From Allolobophora icterica (Eukaryota; Annelida; Clitellata; Crassiclitellata; Lumbricidae), in contig OY744610.1 in assembly GCA_963556255.1 (NCBI GenBank), positions 8,469,529 through 8,533,528 on the forward strand: DNA of 64,000 bases, in the 5' to 3' direction. The first letter of the stretch is position 1; each line of letters begins with the position of its first letter. The notes beneath the pieces were generated by a model that ran no database searches, had not been told where the DNA came from, and saw only the letters and a program-made list of their open reading frames with translations. Both the position numbers and the translations under genes were made by a program. Of this stretch, positions 10,448 to 20,809 are shown piece by piece.

Positions 10448-10507
10448 TTACTACAACTACCACCACCACCACAACCACTTCCAGTAAATTCAATCTAAGT
10501 GGATCAG
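10448..10507 (+). CDS. Thr-rich stalk exon, copy ii (putative)
   Basis: Acceptor TCTTCCAG, then a phase-1 frame coding a run of about ten Thr and SSKFNLSGS, with donor TCAG|GTGCAA in phase 1. Twenty codons. The segment from about 10205 to 10545 is a duplicate of 5330-6089 plus 9840-9990 (before the piggyBac entered), including the TTAAGAGCATC sequence. It would join the membrane exon of unit 2 in phase. Confidence 0.55.
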
Positions 10508-11478
10508 GTGCAAGATGCCAGAGAGCGCAGTGTAGACGACTAGTATGAATAGTATTGCGTGAAGTGGACCAGGGAGTGCTTTCTCAACGCTTTTCACTTT
10601 ACCTCATAACAAGCACTGGTTACTGTTGTGGACTAATAGAGCACTCTGTGATTTGACTTTTTGTCTGTTAAATTTGTTCTTCGTTTCTCATTTCTGTTAA
10701 ACGCGATACTTTGTTTTTGTTTTTGTTTGTTATCTGGATAATTTCTGTTTTGCTGAATTAATAACACAGCAATGGGAAAAATATGTTAAAGTGTAAAATA
10801 AATTGTATACAGAGATATAAATATATATATATAGATATATATGTGTGTAAATGTGTGTACTTATATATGTATATTTAAACGTATGTGTTGAATGCGTGCA
10901 TACAGAAGTTAATAAGTGCGCAATGCGTAAAAACAAACGGATATGAGAAATATGCAAAGGGTTAATTTATGATAGTTGAATTATATATGATGGTCTAAGT
11001 GAATGAGTTTTGCAGGCAAGGACATTGGCAAAGTTTTGAGAGTGGGACTTTGGCAGACGCATTCAGGCATGACGACCGTGTCAAGAGGATCGTGATTTGC
11101 GTCAGTCTCCGTGCGATTATGTCGAACTTAGTCTAGTCACCGATACTCAGCCGACCATGCAAAACTTTTCTGCGACCTTTAACGATCATAGCTCGTTACC
11201 TGTTTTTCTCTCGTCCTGTCCAGAGATCTACAGTGGTGTGAAAGTCGAAACTTCAGAGCGTTTTGTTCTGACACCAATAATTGTGGAGAATTCGGGAGAA
11301 TATTTTCATTTCTTTCTTCAACATTGTTCTGCAGAAAGATAAATTTCGTTCACTGACAAACTTTTTAGGTGTAGGCTTGATCGTTTTTTCATCTATGAGA
11401 ACCTAGATTTTCAGGAGAGTTTAGTTGTTAATATATAGCGGATATAGTTTAGTTTTCACCAATTTAAGCAGTTGCAAT

Positions 11479-11757
11479 TTCCGACTTAGCCTCTCGCAGA
11501 GCTTTGCGCTCTGCGACTAATGGGGAGCTATTGGTCCCTCGGGCCTGCTCCGCAGTCAGGCAACGCCGATTCTTTTCGATTGTTGGCCCATCTACCCGGA
11601 ATGGTCTTCCATTCTCCTTACGCTGCTTCCCACGGAATAATTCACCTGATTTCTTACGATAACTCAAGTTCTATCTATTTAGCCGTGGCTGGGCTGGGAG
11701 CGCCTCTGATTAGGTCTCTTGAAGAAGCGCTATATAAATTTCCAGAATGAATGAATG
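11479..11757 (+). mobile_element. LINE/SINE 3'-end fragment ending in (AATG)n
   Basis: The sequence ends GGGAGCGCCTCTGATT, then AAGAAGCGCTATATAAAT and an AATGAATGAATGA tail. The same 3' signature occurs at the end of the L2-like element at 14640 (in reverse) and of the SINE at 62463. It is absent from unit 1, so it inserted after the duplication. Confidence 0.75.
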
Positions 11758-11820
11758 AGTGCAATGAGTTCCTCTTGGTACTAAAGTCATTAACTGCTAT
11801 TCTGACAAGTGGTTTATCAG

Positions 11821-11945
11821 AAGGAGGTAAAATCGGAATCGGTGTTGGCATTGGCGTCGGTGGAATGTTGGTTTTAGGCGGAATCCTCTTTGCTGTTCTG
11901 TGCAAGAGATATGAATGGATAAAAGAAATAAGACAAGCATTTTAA
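11821..11945 (+). CDS. Unit 2 transmembrane exon, junction altered
   Basis: After TTATCAG the frame codes GGKIGIGVGIGVGG, a hydrophobic stretch (MLVLGGILFAVL) and CKRYEWIKEIRQ, very like unit 1. Where unit 1 has ACAG|GTATTT, unit 2 has ACAA|GCATTT, and one base is missing a few positions earlier. The conserved GT donor is therefore lost and the phase shifts from 1 to 0. Without splicing the frame adds AF and stops at 11943-11945, giving a receptor with almost no tail. The copy may be a pseudogene or produce a short form. Confidence 0.62.
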
Positions 11946-12329
11946 GAACTTTACCTGCTCTTGTCAGGTTTTTTTTTACATTTAAACATAATGAATATTT
12001 AACAATGATTAACAGTACGACTGTACGTCGACGCGTAATACAAAATAAATGCACACGTGCATTTCATTCATTGTTTCGTTATTAGCTCATTTATTCGCCC
12101 TAGATTTAAAACTCATCATACAGAGTGCTGCAAGAATTGTGTTGTTTGACACTTTAACAAACAGCTTATCAGCTTATGAATCTCAGTTTGCTAACTTTCC
12201 TTAATTTATATTCCTTTACATTTAGGGGATAAATTCTGAAGTGTAATTTATGCAAATCCACCTTGTATTAATCTGTTAACATAATATTGTTTATCATTAA
12301 AAAAAATTTAATTGCAACTTTTTTGGTAG

Positions 12330-12628
12330 ATGATAAAATGACAACCGGAATGGAAGGAGGTTCTGATGTAAACCGAACTCATAGAGACAGTTCAACTGTT
12401 CCACACTACGAACCTCTCAATGTTCCCTCAGCGCAGAATTTGAACGCTCAACCAACTTATGAACCGTTGACAACATCCGCTAAAGTTGATGTCATTGAAC
12501 AAATTCTCTCAGAGAATTTTGAGAACAAGCTGAGTGCAAACGGATCCAGTTTAACCGAATATGATAGTCTTCAACAGAGAGAACTGGCGCCTGCAGATGA
12601 ATATGAGAGCATAAAACCTAAGCAATAG
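12330..12628 (+). CDS. Unit 2 cytoplasmic-tail exon with ITAM-like pair
   Basis: Acceptor TTTGGTAG and a phase-1 frame of about 99 residues ending TAG. Motifs YEPL, YEPL, YDSL and YESI are present. YDSL and YESI are ten residues apart, as in unit 1. The unit 1 motif YENI is changed to FENK. The frame is fully open despite the broken upstream junction, so it may still be used through another donor that I could not find. The Met-initiated longer frame from 12287 starts in the intron. Confidence 0.62.
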
Positions 12629-12630
12629 GA

Positions 12631-13095
12631 CATTAACAACAAATTCTAAAGTGATTTCTTAGATGCTTTCTAAATAGTCATTTTTGTCGTATTTTATTTT
12701 TGCGTTCAAATGAATCTGGTTTCAACATAAAAAAAATCAATAACAGTAGGACATAAGTATAGCAACTTGTCTTTCTGTACTGTCTTTTTTATGATAATTT
12801 ACTCTAGATTCTCGTAGCCTAAATGGGAAACTTCTGTATGTCTGGCAGTCCTTGTGAATAATTCTTAATGCTTGATATTGAAAGTGACAGCGTCTCTCAT
12901 CGAGGACCTCATAAACAATGTTTAAAGGTGAAACCTTGTTCCTTATGAAATATTAGCGCATTTTGAGAAAAATAGTTCAATTGGTCGCAGGTTACTTGTT
13001 CTTCGGGCAGTACTATGTACCATGTCTAAAAACATTGGCCATGGTTTCTTCACGGCAGACCTTCCCTTTAGTGTTTTCTTAATAGGGGGGGGGGA
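12631..13095. other. 3' flank of unit 2, no gene seen
   Basis: Weak similarity to 3641-3860 (CTCTCATC, TTTAAAG blocks) shows it continues the duplicated 3' flank. No coding exon or element terminus is recognised. Confidence 0.5.
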
Positions 13096-13390
13096 GATGG
13101 TTGTATGATAATATGCTGGCTTGAAAGTCACAAGGGCGCGGGTTCGATATCCGCTAGCCCCATAAAGGCTGACGCATCCTGTTCAGTACTTACACTCCCT
13201 ACGGTCGACTCTAAATGAGAAGTAGCATAGATGGGCGCCATGCATGGCTGCCATAAGTTAAGTTCGACTCCTGTTGAACTTGTTATCGCCCGTCACTACA
13301 ATATCATATAATCTTTCTGTGTGCTAGTGTAGCGCCATCCTCTAAATAAAGAGTGCTTACTGCAGTATGAATCAGCACCCACGACTACCT
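13096..13390 (+). mobile_element. tRNA-derived SINE
   Basis: The head carries a pol III B-box-like GGTTCGATATCC (about 13140) after AAAGTCACAAGGGCGCG. The body is unrelated to tRNA, and the end reads AAATAAAGAGTGC. The A box is degenerate and there is no cloverleaf, so it is not a functional tRNA gene. Exact ends are not defined. Confidence 0.6.
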
Positions 13391-14639
13391 TAGATCTCAA
13401 CTGTATTTTGCCCCCACCTGGCCTTGAAATTCATAGGCTTACATGTCATGCTAAATAGATTAATGACAAAGGCTTGAATGTACATTTTTATAAATATGTA
13501 TATAATGTCAAATTCAAGGCTATGACATGTTATAGTCAACACAACATCTAAGAAGCTATAAGTCAATTTCTCTCCGCGTTGAAGTACCAATATTGACCAC
13601 TCTCTTTAACTCCGCGTAATCCCTTGTCTCCTTTGTAGAGACCGAAGTTAATAGTTCGAATGAAGGTCTTACTGTCTCCGAAAGCACATGCACTTCACTC
13701 GCAACAAAACATACGAAGTCCGTTAACCGTGGATCGTTCGAACTGTTGACATTTCTATCGAAGAAAGTCACGCCTCGTAACCGTTCTCGTTCGCAAGCGT
13801 TTCATTCGAAGAATTTGCATTCACAGTCTGACTGCACGACTTAGGCCTACTAGTTCATCCGAACTAATCTCATGACAAAAGTTCGCCAACTAAGGACTAC
13901 AACAGCCGTCCTAGCCGAACTCAACGAGTTGATACCCCAGCGATTTCACGAAACGACCAGTTCATTCGAAATCCAAACAGAGGCCTACAACTGAGTTAGT
14001 TCGTCACATCGTCACCGTTGGTTGCTAAGCTCCCGACGCGTCAGCTGATATCACCATAGCAACTTAACTGAAATGTTTCAGTTAGACCAATGAGGTGAGT
14101 CCATATTATCTCGCCGCTTCTTTAAAGATATGATCTGTCCATGTACCTTAAATTTCATTGTTATCTTATAATGTTTGGCTTCAATTTGCTGGCATGCTAA
14201 CTGAATTACATTTACATAGCTCCATTAATCTTACATCGCATGCTATACACTTGCTCTTATCTATAATAATTATATTGACATGCATTAAGTAGTGTGGGCA
14301 AGAATAATTGTGTGGACTTAGAGAATCGTCACAGCTAGTCAGTTTGAATTTAATAAACGAATTTTATAAAAAATATCAGTAATCAGTTTAGCAATGCCAA
14401 CTTTTATTGCTGCAATATGCTTGATCTCATCACTGGATTCTTGGATTGAAGAACATAAAATAGCACACCTGTTTCGATATGCTAAAAGTCGATGAACGCT
14501 GTTTTTAATTACTACGAGGCGCTTTATTAATTCTTATTACATATCATATATAAAAACAATCATGCATATGTACATATATGCATGCATACGTATGTTTGGT
14601 GGTTTCCTGCTGTTTAACTGTGTCATAACAATTTGTAAT
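13391..14639. other. Non-coding, nothing recognised
   Basis: No exon or repeat terminus is supported. TTCGAA and GTTCGAAC words are frequent at 13560-13990, which may reflect an old repeat. Short frames on the - strand look random. Confidence 0.55.
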
Positions 14640-16375
14640 TTGTAATTGTAATCGAGGATTTATATAGCGCCACTCATAATCAGAGGCGCTCCCGACCCGT
14701 GTCAGTGTCTTCACTGACAAAGAGAAATGTTTTCAGGCGCTTGCGAGACTGGGCAGGAGACAGAGAGAGGAGGACAAGCCTAAAGCCCTGAGGGAGGCTG
14801 TTCCAACTGGAAGGGCCCACAACCGCAAAACTACGGGACTGGGCAGTAGCAGTGCGCATCCAAGGGACTAACAAGAGGCCACGGGCAGATGACCGGAGAG
14901 AGGCCCGACCAGGCAAACTGGAAACTGGGGTGCAGTAAGCCCTGAGATACAGCGGAGCTGAGCCAACAAGACAGTTACGCATGAGGGAAAGGACCTTAAA
15001 TTGAATGCGTTGGTGAATGGGAAGCCAGTGAAGGGAGTCCCGGATGTAGGAAGAGATATGGGCAAACTTCATGATGCCCCCTACAAGGCGAGCAGCAGCA
15101 TTAAGGATGGACTGAAGTTTAGATGTGTTAGCAGAGGACAGGCCAATATAGACAGCATTTCCGTAGTCAATCCTAGTACAGATCAGAGCATGAACCAAGG
15201 TCACAATCGCATGCAGCGGAAGAGACTGGCGAATGGCACGAAGTTGGCGTAAATAGTAAAAACACGAGCGAGAGACACTATTGACATGATCAGATAGAGA
15301 AAGAGTAGGATCTAGGACAAATCCAAGATCACGGACAGAGGAGGAAAAGTACACATTGGGAAACCTGAGGCGCAGAGAGTCAGCATCAATCCTGGCAAGC
15401 TGGACACGATTGCCAAGCCAAATGTACTTGGTTTTATCATAGTTAAGACGAAGGCGATTTGAGGACAACCAGAGATCAAGAGCAGAGGAAGCCTCCAGGA
15501 TGCGTTCAACCATAAGAGCAGCTGAGTTGGCTGGACCATGGAGGTATGCCTGTGTGTCATCAGCGTATTGGTGAGACAAAACACCCATTGGACCAAGAAC
15601 CCCAGCTAGATCCGAGGTATACAAAATGAACAGAAGGGGGGCGAGGACAGAGCCCTGAGGTAGTCCATATGGGATGTGGGTCCAAGGAGAGCGGGTAGGT
15701 CCAAAAACAACAGAAACAGAGCGATCAGTAAGGAATGAGCGAAACCAAAGAAGAGCAGAGTCAGCAATGCCAAAAGATTTAGATAAACGGTCTAAGAGGA
15801 TGGTATGGTCTACAGTATCAAAGGCAGCGCTGATATCATAAAGAGCAAGTAAAGTGACCTGGCCACGATCAAAGGCTTGAAATACTTCAGCTAGAAGGCG
15901 CAGTATAAGCGATTCTGTCGAGTAGAATTTCCTGAACCCAGACTGAAGAGTAGGCATAAGAGAGTTAGAGTCAAGGTAATAGATCAGTTGACAAGAGACA
16001 CATTTTTCCAGAAGCTTTGAAAGAAAAGAGAGGTTTGAGATAGGACGATAGTTTGAAGGAGAGTTAGGATCAAGGCCTTGGCGCTTAATGGAAGGGAAAA
16101 CCACAGCCCTTTTGTGCAGTGTCGGGACATAACCTTGAGCTAGAGAAGAATTACACAGTAAAGCCAAAAATGGAGTCAATTCATCTACAAAGTCCTTAAC
16201 TAGAAATGGAGGAAGCAGGTCTAGTTCACACGACTTCGAGGAAGAATCCAGTATCAGCTGACGGATTACAGATGGCTCAAGTGGTTTCCATGACGAGAGG
16301 CTAGCTGTAGTAGAAGTGAAGGAAGGAGGTGGTACAAAGATGCATAGCGTTGCTGTCCTCGTGTTTTAAGGCTTG
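14640..16375 (-). mobile_element. CR1/L2-type non-LTR retrotransposon, 5'-truncated
   Basis: The 3' end (on - strand) is GGGAGCGCCTCTGATTATGA, then GGCGCTATATAAAT and a short TTACAAAT-type repeat tail, typical of the L2/CR1 group, which lacks poly(A). The 5' end runs into a TA microsatellite near 16440. The open frame continues upstream of its first Met at 16179 to about 16370, so the coding part is cut at the 5' side. No endonuclease domain is left. Confidence 0.88.
14680..16179 (-). CDS. Reverse transcriptase of an L2/CR1-like LINE, 499 codons from first Met
   Basis: The domain order fits the family: SNYRPISNLSFLSKLLEKCV (RT motif 1-2), a QSGFRK-STES motif, ALYDISAAFDTVDH (catalytic Asp), GLPQGSVLAPLLFILYTSDL, then HQYADDTQAY (YADD active site). 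The thumb and C-terminal region follow, with SLHWLPIHQRIQFKV and a WNSLP motif. The frame is intact over 499 codons, unusually well kept compared with other LINE pieces in the window. It lacks the endonuclease region because the copy is truncated. The protein would copy LINE RNA into DNA at a nicked target. Confidence 0.92.
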   Translation of the reverse strand: MTPFLALLCNSSLAQGYVPTLHKRAVVFPSIKRQGLDPNSPSNYRPISNLSFLSKLLEKCVSCQLIYYLDSNSLMPTLQSGFRKFYSTESLILRLLAEVFQAFDRGQVTLLALYDISAAFDTVDHTILLDRLSKSFGIADSALLWFRSFLTDRSVSVVFGPTRSPWTHIPYGLPQGSVLAPLLFILYTSDLAGVLGPMGVLSHQYADDTQAYLHGPANSAALMVERILEASSALDLWLSSNRLRLNYDKTKYIWLGNRVQLARIDADSLRLRFPNVYFSSSVRDLGFVLDPTLSLSDHVNSVSRSCFYYLRQLRAIRQSLPLHAIVTLVHALICTRIDYGNAVYIGLSSANTSKLQSILNAAARLVGGIMKFAHISSYIRDSLHWLPIHQRIQFKVLSLMRNCLVGSAPLYLRAYCTPVSSLPGRASLRSSARGLLLVPWMRTATAQSRSFAVVGPSSWNSLPQGFRLVLLSLSPAQSRKRLKTFLFVSEDTDTGRERL

Positions 16376-16456
16376 GAAGTTGCACTTTGGTGGCGACAGT
16401 GTAATTTAATAAACAAATATTATAAAAAACAGTACTAGACGGAATTGTAGTACGTG

Positions 16457-16457
<1 letters not shown>

Positions 16458-16520
<63 letters not shown>
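16458..16520. repeat. (TA)n microsatellite
   Basis: Uninterrupted TA dinucleotides of about 60 bp. Confidence 0.97.
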
Positions 16521-16524
<4 letters not shown>

Positions 16525-17032
16525 CAATCTTTATTGATATTCACGACAATTACAGTTTGTTATGAGCATCCGATAGACGTAAAGTGCCAAGTACAATAAC
16601 ACATTGGTATGAAACAAATTAACAGTGAAAGCACTTAGTAGCCTTTAGTAAAAATAGACAATTTCATATCACGTATTACCATATAAATTTAGCATACAGT
16701 ATACTTAGTAGGTCATTAGTCGCGAATAGCAAAGGGTAACCCTAAAGGGATGGAAGTCCCGCTATCCAGGGAAGCCCTGCTATTTCTATTGCAAATTAAA
16801 TGATGGCAGCTGAAAAGATCCAATATCGGATACATGATTTGGTAAACATGAGTTATATGAAAACTGCATGGGTACTTAACTAAGTCTAACTAATAACGCT
16901 TAACTAATAAGGCTTACAGTATATAAAACAAGTATAAAACCCAAAAAGAAGCCCAACAAAATTGGCTTCCACGGGTCCAGACTAAGACTAAGACTAAGAT
17001 TAGACTAAGACTAAGATATATATATATATATA
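16521..17032. other. Probable 3' fragment of an unclassified repeat, no gene
   Basis: Begins TTCAATCAATCTTTATTGA (AATAAA on the - strand) and ends in ACTAAGACTAAG repeats and TA dinucleotides, which resembles the 3' end of a retroposon on the - strand. No coding frame is visible. Confidence 0.45.
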
Positions 17033-18963
17033 TTAGGGTGGTTCTGAAATCTGAAATGTTTAAATGTGATTATTTCCGCTTATTATCTTGTTCCAGTACA
17101 TATAAAAATAAATCTGGCCAAATATGAGCTGATTTGAGCAATATTTAGAGGTAGCTCAATGAAGTTGAAGTTGTCAGAGCTTGTCTAACATACGTTAATT
17201 ACTGTGCATGTGCATCCAAAAGATAGAGTTTCAGTTTTACGATTACAGTAACGAATATTATTATTGGATCAAAGTAAAGACAAATGTTAACAGGAAAACT
17301 GAGCCTCAGCAAAAAAAGAAATGAAACAGAATTTGTTGAAGCCTTAGATAATTTATTTCACATTGCTCTCTTGGATGCCTTAAACATAATCGAAATCTAA
17401 GAGGATAAAGAGTGTCTGCTTGCCCAAAGAGAAAGAGGTCGCCATTGTTGTATTGGACCATGCAGTTGATATGGTACTTACTTCAAAAGAAATGAGGGCA
17501 TCTAAAATACCAAAATCAAGCATGGAGAGAAAGCAGAAAGAAGATCAATATGTGGAAGCCATGAATGAGAAAGTTATTCTTGAAACCTCTAGTAGTGATG
17601 ATTCAACTGAAGAATGCGAAGATGGTGCCAGTCAAAATGTAAATTTAGTGAAAAGGAAAATTCCTTAAAAAAAGCGACTAACAACAAATACTGTGACACC
17701 AAGTCTGGCAGCAGCTTTGGACAGAACAAAGTTAAGTGATAGGAAGGCAACATACGTGTTAGCAGCTGCAGCTGTATAGTCTAGGCCACAATCTAGACGA
17801 GTTGAAAATCAGCCGTTCTTCAATACATAGAGAAGGAGAACAATATCGAGAAGAAACTGTTAAGAAATCAAAGATATATGTAAAACAACTACATCATCTA
17901 CACTGGTTGTGCACTTGGATGATAACTCCTTCCGGATCTGACAGGTAAACATTTGGTTGACCGTCTACCTGTCATTTTATCTGATGTTGGGGAAAGCCAA
18001 CTTCTTGAAGTTGCCAAGCTACATTCTGGCACAGGAGAAGCACAGGCAGCCGCTGTTGCTAAATTGTCGCTGGAATGATTTATGCTTACTGAATACTCTT
18101 TTTAGCTATCAAAAAGAAAATCCTGCTCTCTCCAAAGTAGCCAGCAATAAATGTGCAGGTCATCTGTGGTACCTTAGTGAGGAGCTCGTGGCTTTGGCAT
18201 TTTTGGATTTGGCATTGACAGCCAAGTCCAAACGAGCAATGGTGAAACCTTTATATGAGCGACCAGGCCAAGATGATCCTCCTAAGAGAATACAGGTAGA
18301 TGTTCAGAAATCTGTGGTCATGAGCATAGAATGAACATACAATGACCTCGATGCTATTTTCTGACCGGCTAAGATTCTCTAGTGATTTCCTGAAAAGCGA
18401 TCCTAAAACATGGGAACTTAGAGATGATTATAAAGTTAAGAAATTATTCATCATCTGCAAATTGTAAATGACAACGCAGCAGCTGAAAGATTGAAGAGTA
18501 CAATTCCATAATTACAAAGAAAACCAGAAACAACATCTGTTTCAAGTAGTGCATGATCATAGACGCAACTTCCCAGAATGCAAGAAAGAAATGCTTAAGT
18601 CAAAATTAACTTCAGCAAGTGATTTGTGAGCCATTTTATTATTATTGCATAATAACATAAAGTTCTACTAATTAATTGAAATTATGTAGAACTACTACTT
18701 TAACAGTTTGTTCACTAAATAATAACAACAATTAAACATTGTTGTTTCATTACGTAAGAAAAATATTAAAAATGATGGATAATTGAAAAATTTATTTTAA
18801 AATACTATTATGTCAAATTTAAATGTTATTGAGCTACCCCTAAATGACAAGATAATGTTCTATAACTTTGTACAAATTTCTTTTATATTCATTGGAACAC
18901 AACTCAAAGCGGAAACTCAAGAAAAAACAGTTTTAATTTTTTCCCATGAAAGTCAGAACCACC

Positions 18964-18967
<4 letters not shown>
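17033..18967. mobile_element. Decayed DNA transposon inserted in a TA repeat
   Basis: It starts TTAGGGTGGTTCTGA and ends TCAGAACCACCCTAA, exact inverted termini, and both sides are TA microsatellite, so the target duplication cannot be read. The interior (+) codes remnants of an animal transposon protein seen again at 57990-58690. About 1.9 kb; clearly non-autonomous. Confidence 0.85.
17420..18630 (+). pseudogene. Transposon protein remnant, family not named
   Basis: Readable blocks in several frames are PSLAAALDRTKLSDRKATYV, HLVDRLPVILSD (after a frame change), GTGEAQAAAVAKL, GHLWYLSEELVALAFLD and a degenerate DPKTWELRDDY. I recall this order (SLAAALDRTKVS..., VDRLPV, GTG, HLWYLSEELV, ND-AE) from uncharacterised transposon-borne proteins of many invertebrates, but I cannot place it in a superfamily. 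The RNase H-like part between the blocks is deleted. Confidence 0.7.

Positions 18968-19020
<53 letters not shown>
18968..19020. repeat. (TA)n microsatellite
   Basis: About 50 bp of TA dinucleotides, the right half of the TA array split by the 17033-18967 element. Confidence 0.95.
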
Positions 19021-19026
<6 letters not shown>

Positions 19027-19179
19027 GAGCCTTTGTATGCATGCAAACGTAGTGTTTGAAAGTCGTCCATTAACGAATTAACCGGCACTTAAATGTGTTT
19101 ACCTGCTACAATGTTGTTGCATAAAATTCGCGTGAATATGTATGAATAGCAACCCAGTTGTCGAAATTATAATGATAAT

Positions 19180-19690
19180 TATTATTATTAAAGAGCTTTT
19201 AAATATCACTCCTTTAAGGTCATGTACTCAGTAGCGCTTCCAGTCCACGGGTAAAGAGAGCAGTTTTTAAGTTAGTAAGGAACAAGGTAGAGTGAGTCAA
19301 ATGGACAAAGCGAAGCGCAACAGGAAGGACATTCCAGGTTGCAACTCGAGCGACCGAAAAAGAACGGCACTGCAAAATAGCTGTCCGCGTGCGGGGACCA
19401 AAAGCTCTGCCTGGTCAGCCGAGCGAAGAACAGATCGCCGTATGACCCCTTAGGTAGGGCGACAAAACTCCCGCTAGTGTAAGGGGCAAGTCCCTCCAGA
19501 CAACGCCTGACCAGTGCAGAGACCTCTGTAGACGATCCGCAGCGGGAAAGGAAGCCAGCGCAGAACATCCCGCGTATAGACAGAAACCTTGCTGAATCAG
19601 GGGATGCGACCAATAAGGCGTGGAGCGACCGTGCAGCTGCACGTAAAACCCGATCCAAGCATCCAATGCGGGCAGCTTCGAAAGAGATAT
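19180..19690 (-). pseudogene. CR1-like LINE, reverse transcriptase C-terminal fragment
   Basis: On the - strand, pieces in different frames read AARIGCLDRVLRAAAR, WLPFPLRI, CRSFSVARVATWNVLP and RFVHLTHSTLFLTNLKTALF. These fit the CR1-clade end (SFSVA-P-WN-LP, then LKT-LF). One or more frameshifts. The 3' end at about 19190 shows an ATTATTATTA repeat. Confidence 0.8.
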
Positions 19691-19719
19691 ATGTCTATTG
19701 TACTAGTCGTACAATAGAC

Positions 19720-20170
19720 ATTATATACAGTACGACATTCACTTCTCAGGTGAATGAATCCCAGGGAACAGCACAAACAGGAAGATACAGACCTTGTGTA
19801 AAATTAATATGAACATTAAATTTTATCCGGATTGCTGTTCATGGCTGCGCAGATTTTTTGATTTTTCATTATATCGTATTTTGATAGATAAAATGAGGCT
19901 ACTGTCAAATGTTGGTTTGTCTATGTCAGAAAAAATTAATGCAAAATATTGCTGACTCGACCTACTTTGCCAATGTAAACTGTAGGCCTATTTGCCTTTG
20001 CTTAGATCTATCGGACCGTCCTGCTGCAGCATATTCTTTCTGTCAGGAACACGTCTCCGTTATAATCGTGGATTATCCTGTGCAAACGGTAGAATAAACC
20101 CTGGCTCTTGCTCGCAACGAAACTTGGCTGCTTGAATTCCTTATTTCTTCTGCTGAATGTATAACATCGA
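19720..20170. repeat. Duplicated flank, pairs with 3900-4680
   Basis: Shares CCGGATTGCTGTT, ATGGCTGCGCAGATT, TCGACCTACTTTGC and GCTTGAATTCCTT with 3900-4600 in the same order. It implies that the 3' flank of unit 2 continues here after 6 kb of insertions. Confidence 0.75.
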
Positions 20171-20198
20171 GCGATTTCAGTTGACACATAGATACTAT

Positions 20199-20394
20199 CA
20201 AGGCCGTAGCTAGGGGGGTGTTTTTGGTGTTTAAACACCCCCCAAATTAAATAATGTAAAAATAAAATAATGCATTTACTAACTCCAAACCCCTTGGTCG
20301 GTTGACTCGGTTGTTTGTCGGCTTGCTCAAGGACGAGAAAACACCCCCCGAAATAGAAAACACCCCCCGAAACAAAATCCTGGCTACGGCCTTG
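20199..20394. mobile_element. hAT-type MITE, 196 bp
   Basis: Termini CAAGGCCGTAGCTAGG and CCTGGCTACGGCCTTG. Exact 8-bp duplication GATACTAT at 20191-20198 and 20395-20402. Internal copies of AAACACCCCCC in both orientations. Confidence 0.92.
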
Positions 20395-20402
20395 GATACT
20401 AT

Positions 20403-20809
20403 TAGCTATGCGTCACAAAAATTCGTTCACCTCACAATTGCTCTGTGTCCTCGATTTTCTGTCGTATGGTTGTGTGCATTTCTGCAGTTTGGAAGGAGGG
20501 CAATATCAAAATACACTTGTATTCAGTGCGTCTGATTTGAAAATAGTAGGCGGGTTGATAATCGATCGCGCTGGATCGAGTAGGCGAGCGATGCGCGATC
20601 TACCTCGGGAGTTTTTGTGTACAACGTATTTTGTGTATCGTATTCGTGATTTTTTTTATAGCTGCATAAAAGTGCATATAGTACTCATCTAGTAGGCCTA
20701 CCTCAATTCATTTCCGTTATCTGAGTAGGTCTCTTGAAGAGGTGCTACCTAAATTCTCAGAATGAATGAATGAATGAACATTCACTAGAAACCTACCATT
20801 GACGTAAGA
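20403..20809. other. Intergenic with a LINE 3' tail
   Basis: About 20720-20778 carries GTCTCTTGAAGAGGTGCTAC followed by AATGAATGAATGAATGAAC, the tail also present at 11720-11757. The rest shows nothing recognisable. Confidence 0.55.

Larger units (their letters stand above)
10548..12630 (+). repeat. Receptor 3'-end duplication, unit 2
   Basis: Homologous to 1726-3640. It has the TA/TG microsatellite near 10815-10870, the left arm of the foldback, the transmembrane exon and the tail exon. Differences include a SINE/LINE insertion at about 11479-11757 that replaced the right foldback arm, and a changed splice junction after the membrane exon. Confidence 0.85.

Noticed and set aside
11097..11342. 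An Ig-like frame (VELSLVTDTQPT, ENSGEYFHFF) in unit 2
   Set aside because: It lies in the foldback region, its unit 1 counterpart is frameshifted, it lacks an F-strand Cys and has no donor at its end.
13130..13200. A functional tRNA gene
   Set aside because: The B box is present but no cloverleaf or good A box is seen; a SINE head explains it. The same holds for 62463-62530 and 23560-23640.
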